NCBI GenBank assembly: GCA_036362985.1
Contig: JAYGXS010000003.1
Span: 87,596,376 to 87,660,375, forward strand
Reading direction: 5' to 3'
Length of the DNA stretch: 64,000 bases
Origin: Ligula intestinalis
Taxonomy: Eukaryota; Platyhelminthes; Cestoda; Diphyllobothriidea; Diphyllobothriidae
Positions 54,700 to 64,000 of this stretch are shown piece after piece. The position numbers were made by a program, and so were the translations under genes. The first letter of the stretch is position 1. Every line of letters begins with the position of its first letter. The notes under the pieces were generated by a model. That model was not told the DNA's origin, did no database searches, and saw only the letters and a list, made by a program, of their open reading frames with translations.

Positions 54700-55602
54700 T
54701 TCTTTGAAATTTTTCAAGAATTGACTATATATTTCCAAACTTTGGAATTATCTACGTAGAAATCTTTATCCGGTGGCCCTGAAAAATTCCTCTGCTGTGG
54801 ATTATTTCGAAAGATTGGAAATTGCTTTGAAGCAAGAACCAAGAATTCTTGGATGTGTCGCTTTTGTGAAAACTTCTCTGCGGCGGATTTTTTTAGAAAC
54901 CGGAGCATTAATCCCAACTGGAACTTCAAGCCACAAAATCTGCTCATCTCCGAATTTCACGCCGAGGATGAGTCGTTATATCCTTGAGTTGTTATCTACC
55001 CTTTTCCTAATATTGTCATAATATTTAGGATACTAGTGACTCACGTTATTCCTAAGGCAATTTTATAACCAAACACATTTCGCTGTATCTGTGACTAACT
55101 TAAAATTTTTCTCTGATTTGCTGTAACGCGCTTATCTCAGTAAACTTGCACTATCTGACCAATTGATCTTCTCTTACGGGCTCTTGATTTTGGCTTCCTA
55201 CTTAATTGGCAGTATCAGACGCTGGCCGTACCACAAACAATATTGTCAAGCATGGGGAGCTTAGACGCTACAAGTCCGTTAACATGAAAAGTGTCGTCAC
55301 CGCCGGATTTCGAACCCGGGGTGCCGAAACTGGTTATTAACGTTGTAAGCGCATCAGGCAGATCGGCCACTTCGACACGGGTCCTTGACAAACACATAAA
55401 TATGCAACCAAAAAGTAATTGCCCATATGGCTATTTAGTTAATTTTATTAATCCTTTACCTCCCGCCACACGGCTAAGATGCCTTCTACGCTTACCAAAG
55501 TTAAACTGTGAGGACTTCGTCCGCCGCCAGGAGTTTTCGGAGATGAAGAGGAACTCAAACACAATGTAAATAAACTAAAACAAGAGAGAGCTTATCTAAA
55601 AA
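54700..55602 (+). mobile_element. CR1 family B 5' UTR and ORF1 start
   Basis: 54,949-55,602 aligns with 13,106-13,770, ending in the ORF1 coiled-coil start (QERAYLKN). Just after, at 55,603, PLE-derived sequence begins. The 250 bases before 54,949 may be upstream 5' UTR. Confidence 0.6.
55285..55390 (-). repeat. Antisense class II tRNA-like sequence, second copy
   Basis: On the minus strand: TGGCCGATCTG A-box region and a good T-arm (CCGGG, loop TTCGAAA, TCCGG). Same position in the LINE as 13,455-13,560. Confidence 0.55.
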
Positions 55603-55779
55603 ACGTCTACCCGATGACTGCTGTCAACCAAGTGAGTCATAATCGCACTAGATATTGACTTGACCTCGCCTTTGTTTTGTGAACTAGAACAGGAGGCGGA
55701 TGAAACATTTTCCCAAAAGTATAGTTTTTATCATGACTTCAGATCAGCAAACACGGCAGACATACTAACACATCTAAAC
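55603..55779. repeat. Duplicated PLE/LINE junction
   Basis: Matches 56,962-57,138 nearly base for base, from GTCTACCCGATGACTGCTGTC through GATCAGCAAACACGGC. It spans the joint between antisense PLE and sense family B sequence, so the joint itself was copied. Confidence 0.75.
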
Positions 55780-56560
55780 GGAGAACCAATGGCGAGAAAA
55801 ATCTCAAAATAAGAGAGGGACAAAATGTTCAAATCAAAAGGACATCTCTCTGGTCGAAGCCGGTAACAGTGACCACCTAGCTGTCCCGCCACCGAAACCT
55901 AAGACATGCCCGCTTAAATTGCTCCTTTTAAATGAAAGATCACTGCTTAATAAAATGCCCCTGCTCCAGACTCTCGCTTTCGTCAACCGCCAAGACATTG
56001 TTATGGTAACTGAAACATGGGCATCGGCCTGTGTAGCAGACTCTGAACTCTCTGTTCTAGGCTATGCATGCGTTCGGAACGAATGAAAAAATGGCCCTGG
56101 CGGAGGAAGCTGCATCTATATTAAGCAGCCATTTACATTTCTCCCGTTGGAATATTCACAATTCACGGCGGTGGAGGAGGAGGAGAGTTGCTGGCTACGA
56201 GTTGTTCGAAAGAGCAAATGCCCCTTACTCGTTTGCTGTGTTTATCGCCCACCTAGTGCCCATGAGGACTACGATCTTTGCCTCTCGCAGGCATTTCATG
56301 CCGCAGCCGACTTGAATCTTAAATATTGCTTGATTGTTTGAACCTTCCTGACGTGCAATATTTTCTACCACCCGGTCCTTCAAAGTTCGAAAACTTACTT
56401 GAGGCAGTAGATATCGGCATGTAGGATCAGTTAGTCAATTTTCCCACTCAAGGAGCAAACATACTTGGCCTAATTTTTTGAAGGGAATGTGAACCACTTT
56501 CATTGTCATCCTTAGACGCACTTGGGAGTTTAGACCATCTCACAGTTCAGCGATGATACC
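55780..56560 (+). pseudogene. CR1 family B ORF1 end and endonuclease
   Basis: Begins in the ORF1 LWSKP-like end and runs into the endonuclease: LLLNERSLLNKMPLL, VMVTETWAS, EESCWLRVV and CCVYRPPSAHEDYD, then a SLDHLTV-like block. Frameshifted. Bases 55,780-56,135 are repeated inverted at 57,955-58,300. Confidence 0.7.
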
Positions 56561-57000
56561 CATTTAAGCATTCAAGAATTCTAGATAGGCGAACGACCGT
56601 TTTCGATTAATTCATCATCATGTGTGTACAATTATATAAAGGGGTAGAGTAAGTAAAAGTTTAAGCAACCAATCAAGGAGGGGAATGTCCCCCAAGTAGT
56701 TCATATCAACAAAAGTCTCGTCACTTTGCGGCATCGTGTCACTGTCTGCTCATGATCTCGCGGCATGCTGGAAGGGGTGCGCACGAAAGTTGAGTTTGCT
56801 CTCGGCCACGGGAGCCTTAGGGCTACTACAAAGGCTTTCTGCGCACACAAGACCGGGTTTGTGAGTTGTATTGCCACGGCTTCTGCCGTCGCAAGTATCC
56901 GTTGACGCAGGAATTTGGAGGGTTTCGCTGGTACTTTGTACAGGACTCGAAACGCTTCGTGTACGTCTACCCGATGACTGCTGTCAACCAAGTGAGTCAA
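56561..57000 (-). pseudogene. PLE GIY-YIG C-terminal fragment
   Basis: The minus-strand ORF 56,701-57,000 gives HEAFRVLYKVPAKPSKFLRQ and ILATAEAVAIQL, then PVLCAQKAF, which matches the end of the PLE 1 and PLE 3 nucleases. The 140 bases downstream resemble the PLE 1 terminal repeat (GGCGAAC, TTAATTCATC, TATAAAGGGGTAGAGTAAG). Truncated before the GIY-YIG motif itself. Confidence 0.7.
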
Positions 57001-57009
57001 AATCGCACT

Positions 57010-57944
57010 TGATATTGACTTGACTCGCCTTTGTTTTGTGAACTAGAACAGGAGGCGGATGAAACATTTTACCAAAAGTATGGTTTTTATCATGACTTCC
57101 GATCAGCAAACACGGCGGACGTACTAACACATCTAAACGCTCTTGACTGGTCTGAATTTTTCCAATGTTTCGATGTAAATGTTTTTACTGATGCACTGTA
57201 CAAAGTGCTGGATCCTCTCATCCTCCATTTCCTTCCCTGTAAGAAAGTACTACATGGCAAGGATGAAGTGTACCTCTCTCTCGTCCGTCGTTGGCTGCGT
57301 AGACTCTTTCGTTGTTTGCTTCGGCAGGCTTAGAAGCTCTTTGAAGAAAAGCAGATAGCCGATGAGGCCCACTTCGCTGAAAATCCTTCCCTAAATGTTG
57401 CGAAACTCTTTTCGCGTACAGTAAAAGCGCAGAGGAAAACGCAACACCCCATTCTTCAAGATGCTTTAGGAAACCCCATAGCTGACGCTAAGTTGACCGC
57501 CGATAGCTTCAATGCGTTCCTATCGAAAGCGTTTAGTGAAAGCTTGTTTGCTGCACCTCCGGCTACCCAGGCTTGGACGGGTGCAGTCTTCGAAACCAAA
57601 AGTTTTACCCTCTGGGACGTGACTATAGCCATTCATCGTCATCATCAATCTTATAGTCCAGGAACAGATGGCGTACCAGTTAGCCTTCTAAAAGCTGAAA
57701 CGAATAATCAATTTCCGCCTATTCTTTGTAAGATATTTAATCTTGCCCTTGAGAGCGGAACCTTTCGTTCGTTGTGGAAGGAATCGCACATAATGCCCAT
57801 TCGCAAGCATGGCCGATTGACGTCATTTTACATTTAAGGCCAGTTAATACACTTCCCACAACCTCGAAGATCTTGGAGACCTTGATCAAAAAAAGATGAT
57901 GCGTCACTTGATAGAAAACAACCTGCTCAATACAGCTCAGCAGG
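57010..57944 (+). pseudogene. CR1 family B linker and RT fingers
   Basis: YGFYHDFRSANTADVLTHLN (57,080), then MTADSFNAFLSKAF, SYSPGTDGVPVSLLKAE and SLWKESHIMPIRKHGR. It breaks at 57,944 inside the AAQHGY block, before motif A. It has no catalytic residues. Confidence 0.75.
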
Positions 57945-58790
57945 TAAGTGGCTGCTTAATAAAGATGCAGCTTCCTCCGCCACGGCCATTGTTTCATTCG
58001 TTCCGAACGCATGCATAGCCTAGAACAGAGAGTTCAGAGTCAGCTACACTGGCCGATGCCCATGTCTCAGTTACCATAACAATGTCTAGGTGGTTGACGA
58101 AAGCCAGAGTCTGGAGCAGGGGCATTTTAGTAAGCAGTGATCTATCATTTAAAAGGAGCAATTTAAGAGGGCATGCCTAAGGTTTCGGTGGCGGGACAGC
58201 TAGGTGGGCACTGTTACCGGCTTCGACCAGAGAGATGTCCTTTTGACTTGAGCATTTTGTCCCTCTCTTATTTTGAGATTTTTCTCGCCATTGGTTCTCC
58301 GTTTCTTGAGCTCTATTATTAACTGTCTCATCTTCATCCGCTCATTCAACTCGTTATACGGCTGAAAAAAAACTTGCGAATGCAGACTCCGTAAGGATGG
58401 TTTGCGCTCATGCTAAAGTTGCGCCTGTGCTTCAGTTTCTTCAATAACATTAAAAGGTCGTGGCCGAGAAATTGATTCTGGAGCTGTTGGAGCCTTTTTC
58501 TATTCGAAATGCCTTAAGAATACGGAATGACTTGCCTGGTTTTAGCGATGGTTTGGCGTAATCTCTCATAAAACTCACGTCATGGCCAATTCGTTTTTTT
58601 GCAATTGACGACGCTGACTCCCCCCCTCCTTTATTACTATTTTCTGCTCGCGACTCAATGGGGCATATGTTGCGAGCTCAAGTCTTTCGACCGAGGGAAC
58701 ACTTGTATCCGGCACGCTGGGTTCTGATGTACTGGTTATTGGGTTAGCTGAGTGCAAACCCGTGACCCGTTTGGCTTTCTAAGACTCATG
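57945..58790 (-). pseudogene. CR1 family B ORF1 end and endonuclease, inverted
   Basis: Antisense copy of ORF1 (SANPITSTSEPSVPDTS, APLSREQKIVIK, 58,575-58,757) and of the endonuclease start down to 57,955. It provides the empty site for the insertion at 14,631-14,810. Its 57,955-58,300 part is about 95 percent identical, by eye, to 55,780-56,135. Confidence 0.7.
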
Positions 58791-58796
58791 CCTCCA

Positions 58797-61700
58797 AATG
58801 AAGGCGGGTTACCCGGGAAGGGATGGTTACCCGTTAGCCAAGCTGCAGGCTCCCTGGCGCGTCCACGGGTGGTGGATAGTGGCGTGGCCTTCGGTGAAGT
58901 TTATCTGCGAAATACGCAGGCTGGTGATAAAGCAGTCGCGAGCGCAGCAACAAAGTTTTACCAGAGTGCGGTGGGCAGCGCTCTGGTGCACCGACTGGCT
59001 TATTAAATGCTGCAAGGTCCAATGACGACACTGTGACATGGTGAGCGTGAATCGCCATTAAATAGGTTTGCTTGCCACAATAACCACTGCCTTGTGGTTA
59101 GGTTCTTGAGCCAAAGTGCTAGAGGAGACATCCTCGAATAAAGAATCCGAGCGACCGTTGGGGACGCATCTGTATTTTAAAAATTCCCAAGAAACCTTAT
59201 GATGTCTCCTTACCTTACTATGACCACGGCTACGACGTCCACGGGAACCGAAGCACTTCGCAACCCTTGTCCGGTGGTGCGGGCGAATAATGTGCAAGCT
59301 GGACTGCTAAATAAAAATGACTCTTGGTATCGGATGCTGGAATGTGCAAACATTTCTGGAACCTGGTGCTCAAAGTATGACAGCGCACAGTCTCCATGAA
59401 TATCACGTGGATGTTTGTTCCTTGTCAGAGGTCCGACTCCCCGACTCAGGCGCCCGAGAAATCAAAATCCCAGGTGTCGATTCTCATTTCACCTTGTATC
59501 ACAGCGGCCCGATTGACTCATCTGGTAGACGCGGTGTGGCTATTGCCCTCTCGGAAGAAGCTAACCGTGCACTACAAGCATGGGAACCAGTCAATGACCG
59601 AATGGCCTATGTTCGACTTAAAGGCCATTTTACGAACATCTCGGTCGTATCTGTGAATGCACCTACATCGGCGGCTGAACAGCAAGAGAAAGATAATTCC
59701 TTCTCGCAACTGCAGAAACTAGCCGAACGACTCCTTCGCCGAGATCTGCTAATTGTTGCCGGAGACTGGAATGGCTGGAGTGGGCCCGTTGACCCAACGA
59801 ACAGCCACCTTCTTGGTCGTTGTGGGCTTGGCTCTCGAACGGACAATGGTGAGAGGATGCTGCAGTTTGCCGAACACAATCGACTGTTTGTTACGAACAC
59901 ATGCTTTCAGCATCGTCACAAACATCGACTGACTTGGTATTCGAACGATGGCTGCACCGCCAGTCAGATCGATAAAATTCTAGTTGGTTCACGTTTTCGC
60001 AGCTGAGTCCACGATAGCAGGTCCATGCGAGGTGCCGAAACTGGTAACGTCCACGGGTTTGACCATGTTCTCGTTCGCACGCGCCTGAAGGTTCACCTCT
60101 CATCTGTGCCCAAACTGCCACGTGCGAGACGCCTTGATGTTGCAAATCTCCGGTAAACCAACACTACCGAGGCTCTAAGCACAGAAATCCAGTCCCGTCT
60201 TATGACCCAGGCTAACAATGAGGCCAGTAGCAAGTGGCCATCACTGAGGACATCCATCTGCGGGGCAGCAGAGAAGATTTTCGGATTCAATCAGCGGCGC
60301 CGCAGTGACTGGATCAGCGGAAGAACCCTGCAGCTATCGGCCGAGACGACTCGAGCCAGGTCCCGGAACGATGCCTCCTTCCACCAACTTCGAAAGCTGA
60401 CAGCAAAGTCGGCTAGAGATGACCGGCAGAAGTATTGGTCTGAAACGGCGACTTCTATGGAGCAGGCTTCTAATGTTGGTGACACCCGAAAATTGTACTA
60501 AATCATACGCCAGGTTAGTGGTAAGCCCCCGACACTGTGATTCTGTTCGCGATGTGAATGAAGGATTTATTACCGACTACTCGGTCAAGGTTGATTGCTG
60601 GCGTGAACACTTCGACTTCCTACTCAACTTTGACGAACAACCCATCACACCCTCCCTCTCCTCCACAGCGGATTTTCAAACCCCTCCTGCTTACGCAGTG
60701 TTGTATGACATCCCTTCCGAAGCCGAAGTTACCGATGCAATGCAGATGCTATGCAACAACAAGGCGTGCGGAGAGGATGGTATTCCTGCAGAAATATTCA
60801 AGCCCTATGTCGACACCCTGACTCCTCGGCTCCATGAGGTGATTGTACAGGCGTGGTGGGTAGAGACCTTTCCCGATGACTGGTGCTCAGGTATCCTTGT
60901 ACCTGTCCACACGAAGGGAGATGAGACAAGATGCGAGAACTACCGTGGCATAAGTCTTATCGATGTTGCTGCAAAGATCTTCGCTGTTATACTTATCAAG
61001 CGCTTCCAGTCTGTACGTGACTCCAGGACACGACCCAACCAAGCCGGATTCCGAGCTGGGCATGGATGTGTGGATCAAATATTCACACTGAGGCGCACTC
61101 TAGAATTCCGCCATAGCTACCAGCAACCGAATGCCATTTGCTTCGTCAACTTTGCCGCCGCATTTGATTTCATCCATCGTGAGTCCCTGTGGCAAATAAT
61201 GGAACTGGATGGACTGCCGATCAAACTCATTGCGATGATTAAGGCCTACTATCGGTCTACCACCGCACGGGTCCTGGTCCACAACAATCTCTCTCAATCG
61301 TTCGACATCCGGTCTGGTGTCCGACAGGGCTGCGTCCTTTCGCCCATTCTGTTTAACTACGCATTGACTGGATCCTCGGCAAAGCCATACATGAAGAGGA
61401 CGGTGTTGAACTTGCACCCGGACGCCGACTGACTGATCGTGACTTCGCCGATAATATTGCGCTGTTAGCTTCAAACTTTGATGGTCTACAGTCAGTAGTG
61501 TCGCCGTTAAATGAGATTGCCATGTCGGTAGGCGTGTCCATAAATTCCGCAAAACGATGTTGTTCTCGAGCTGCATCCCTGACCAGGAAAAGGCAGCCCT
61601 GTGGATTAATGGCCATCATTTTGAAGAGGTAGGCAGCTTTAAATACCTCGGGGCGAGGCTGCTTCCGAATGGGCAGAGCAAGGATGACATTGTCTCCCGT

Positions 61701-62300
61701 ATTGATGCTACTCGCTGGGTTTTCTCAATCCTTCGAAAGCGCCTATGGATTCGACGTGACATTTCCATCGCCAAGAAGATTCGTGTTTACCATGCATCCA
61801 TCCGATCAGTCCTCCTCTTTGGATGTGAATGCTGGGCTGTGCGCATTGAAAATGGGCGAAGACTGGACGTCTTTGACCACCGGTGCCTGAGGACGATCCT
61901 GCGAGTTAAGTATTGCGACTTCATCTCAAATGAGACAGTCCGCATCCGCTGCAATCGTATCACGAGGATATCTCAAGCCATTCAAAAAGGCGACTGAGGT
62001 GGTTTGGAAACGTTCTCCACCGTCCGCCCCACAAGCTCACCTATGCTGCCTTCGACCCGGCACCGCAGCCCATCTGTAAACGTCGAAGAGGAGGGCAACT
62101 AAAGACTTGGCTAGACACCGTCCGTCAAGACATGAAAACAGTTCTTGGACCTTCTATCTTCGGCCTCCGTCCCTGGAGAAGGGACTGGGTGGAGCTTTCG
62201 AGATCCGCTGCCACCAATCGCCACGGATGGAGAGGTACCATTCCTGACATCATTGAGGCTGGCTAGATCAGGCATGATCGCAGCCATAACAACGACAACA
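58797..62300 (+). pseudogene. RTE-clade LINE: endonuclease/RT, sense, dead
   Basis: A 5' UTR (GGCGGGTTACCC...) shared with 27,170-27,590. The endonuclease (59,317-60,006) shows IGCWNVQTF, SLSEVRLPDSG, LLIVAGDWNGWSG and TWYSNDGCTASQIDKILV. The RT (60,419-61,432) shows NKACGEDGIPAEIF, NYRGISLID, NQAGFRAGHGC and RSGVRQGCVLSP. Motif A reads FVNFAAAFD (first Asp to Asn) and the later box FADN instead of YADD, so both catalytic spots are lost. The C-terminal block is at 61,557-61,997 and the ORF end DIIEAG at 62,263-62,265. Frameshifts occur at about 59,320, 60,010, 60,420 and 61,420. Confidence 0.85.
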
Positions 62301-62739
62301 CGAAGAAGAAATTACTTTCTTTTAAAAGATTTCTTAATAAATTCAACATGCATAATTCTACAAGTTTGAATCAAAGTAGGTTTTAAAATACACTTTATTG
62401 CATTCACTTATCTTCTCGATTAGATTGGACGCCACAGGCCACATACAACATAATCCTCGTGACTCGATATGATTCCCTGCAGGAGCTCCATGAAACGTGT
62501 CTCGGTAAAGTCCTATCAGAGAGTGACCAGGTTAATGATGACGCGTGTGCCGAGTGACTCATATGTTCTGCATCATGAGACAAAGCAACATAGCCTAAGG
62601 CAAACTGCGATCGGCTGCTAAATAGTTTACAGGTTCCTAGACAGTAAGTTGTTCTACATTGCATTATTGCATCTCTGCGAGGACAGCGGATGATAATGCA
62701 ATGACGCGCCAGACATTTTTGTCTCCCGAGGACTTGTAA
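62301..62739. other. No gene seen
   Basis: AT-rich spacer between RTE and PLE 3. No recognisable feature. Confidence 0.3.
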
Positions 62740-64000
62740 GATCAGGGGCTTAATTGGAAATAGGTAAGCATGATGCCGAGTTCAAACTCCCCGTTGGAAC
62801 ATTTGAAAGGATTGTTAGTATCAGCGTTCTATGGTTCATCTTAGCTGGTGAAGTCGTAGACGCTGGTGAAAGCTGGCACTTGGTAGGGGCGACATCCTAT
62901 CGCCACTTGGTGCCGGTTTAGGCCATGGAAGTGACAGAGCTTGTGTCAGAGCCTTCTGACAACACAGCACTGGATTTGATAGCCTTATAGTCACTGCTTC
63001 GGCTGTTGCGAGCATCCGTTGGCGTAGGCCTTTGGGAAAATTAGATGGTGTCCTGTAGACCACCTGAAAGGCTTCGTTAGTATCGACTAGATGCGCGGGA
63101 ATAGCACTCGAGATCGATCGATTTTCACCTTTATTTAGCCAGGTTGGTATGTGCTCACGTACCCTCTTTTTGAGACGCCTCTTTGTACGGCCGATGTATC
63201 CCGCACAGGAGCAAGTGAAATAGTAAATGCACATTGATGTGGCCTTCAAAGAGAGTCTGTCTTTACCTCCCAATCGTAGGAGGAAGAGTTCGTGAAGAGC
63301 ACCCGTAAGTTCGCCGCTGGGAAAGCGTTTGTGATTGCAGTCCTCAAGCGTCGTCTGACCAGCTCGCTGGTTGCATCGCCTAAGAAAGGCAGTCTTATGA
63401 ACACGTCTTTCTTTTCTGCAGTTAAGGTGACAGACTTTTTGGTGCGTTCACCAATATTTCTGAGGATGCACTTTTCTGGGTATCCATTTTCAATTGGTGT
63501 ATGCTGCAGCTGTTTGAGTTCTGCTTCGACAGTTTCAGGAGAACAGATCTGTCGTATTCTAGCTGCTAATCCCTGGACCAGATTTAATTTTATATTGAGG
63601 GGGAAAAAAGTGTGGAAGTTGGTGCATTGTCCTGTCCAGATTTTCTTTTGGAACACCCTGCGTAGGGTAGATCTATTCTCTTGCCTTCGCAGAAGGACAT
63701 CAAGGAAGGCAATTTCATCGTCCGCTTCAGTCTCAGCAGAAAACTTGAGCGATGGGTGAGCGCTGTTAAACTTCGCGACCAAGGCGTCAATGTCAGCGTT
63801 ATAGTCTGTCAAACAGAAGATATCATCTACATATCAACCGTAGAATGCAAGGGCATTGATGGTGTCCCCTAGACTCGTTTGCTCGATCTTTCCCATAAAG
63901 ACATTTGCAAGAAATGGTCCAAGTGGTGAGCCCATCGCCGCACCATCTATCTGTCTGTAAAACTGACCATTGCAGAGAAATTGGACATTTTGTGTGCATC
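62740..64000 (-). pseudogene. Penelope-like element 3: RT end and GIY-YIG nuclease, cut by window edge
   Basis: Minus strand. RT motif B AAMGSPLGPFLANVFMGK and motif C YVDDIFCL near 63,820-63,930, but a TGA (63,834-63,836) replaces the Arg codon just before YVDD. The ORF 63,246-63,812 continues with IAFLDVLLRRQEN and a thumb region. The ORF 62,836-63,273 holds the GIY-YIG domain: IYYFTCSCAGYIGRTKRRL, then KKRVREH, EAFQVVYRTPSNFPKGLRQR and PVLCCQK. The first strand lacks one residue of the usual GA-YIG spacing. The rest of the element lies beyond 64,000. Downstream sequence (62,740-62,835) recurs at 28,531. Confidence 0.85.

Overview
This is a repeat-dense eukaryotic genomic window, most likely from a flatworm and plausibly a tapeworm. 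That assignment is an inference: it rests on the mix of CR1-like and RTE-like LINEs, GIY-YIG-bearing Penelope-like elements (PLEs), a Pol III SINE carrying a hammerhead ribozyme (the Sm-alpha pattern known from schistosomes), and short phase-1 exons with GT-AG introns. There are no bacterial features. Nearly every long reading frame is retrotransposon code, and most of it is decayed.

Layout. 0-0.8 kb: two head-to-head copies of a tRNA-like SINE with hammerhead cores. 1.2-4.6 kb: a dead chimeric CR1 (family A 5' part joined to a family B 3' part). 4.6-9.6 kb: the best preserved LINE, a family A CR1 with ORF1 and ORF2. 9.6-10.6 kb: CR1 tails. 10.8-13.1 kb: 5' part of a third CR1 family (D). 13.1-18.7 kb: a long, decayed family B CR1. 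18.7-20 kb: antisense CR1 reverse transcriptase with a foldback end. 20-24 kb: mostly unassigned, with one family B tail. 24.1-27.6 kb: antisense RTE element.

28-45 kb holds the only candidate host gene, a C2H2 zinc-finger gene. Nine 87-nt exons each encode one finger with phase-1 introns on both sides. Three decayed finger exons lie among them. Its introns have taken in a PLE with terminal direct repeats (32.4-35.2 kb), a pogo-like MITE (36.0-36.6 kb), an internally deleted CR1 (37.7-40.3 kb), a second PLE lineage (40.3-42.2 kb) and tRNA-like repeats. A 10-N assembly gap lies at 44.6 kb.

45-64 kb: tandem repeats, a pair of LTR-like direct repeats enclosing a 50-bp minisatellite (46.9-49.0 kb), Gypsy pol fragments on both strands (49.2-50.8 kb), decayed CR1 pieces (51.8-54.7 kb), a rearranged family B/PLE mosaic (54.7-58.8 kb), a sense RTE (58.8-62.3 kb) and the 3' half of a third PLE (62.7-64 kb, cut by the window edge).

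The mobile genes fall into three working sets: CR1 ORF1 RNA-binding protein plus ORF2 endonuclease/RT; RTE single ORF endonuclease/RT; PLE RT plus GIY-YIG endonuclease. Hammerhead-like cores occur in the SINE pair and in both terminal repeats of the 32-35 kb PLE.
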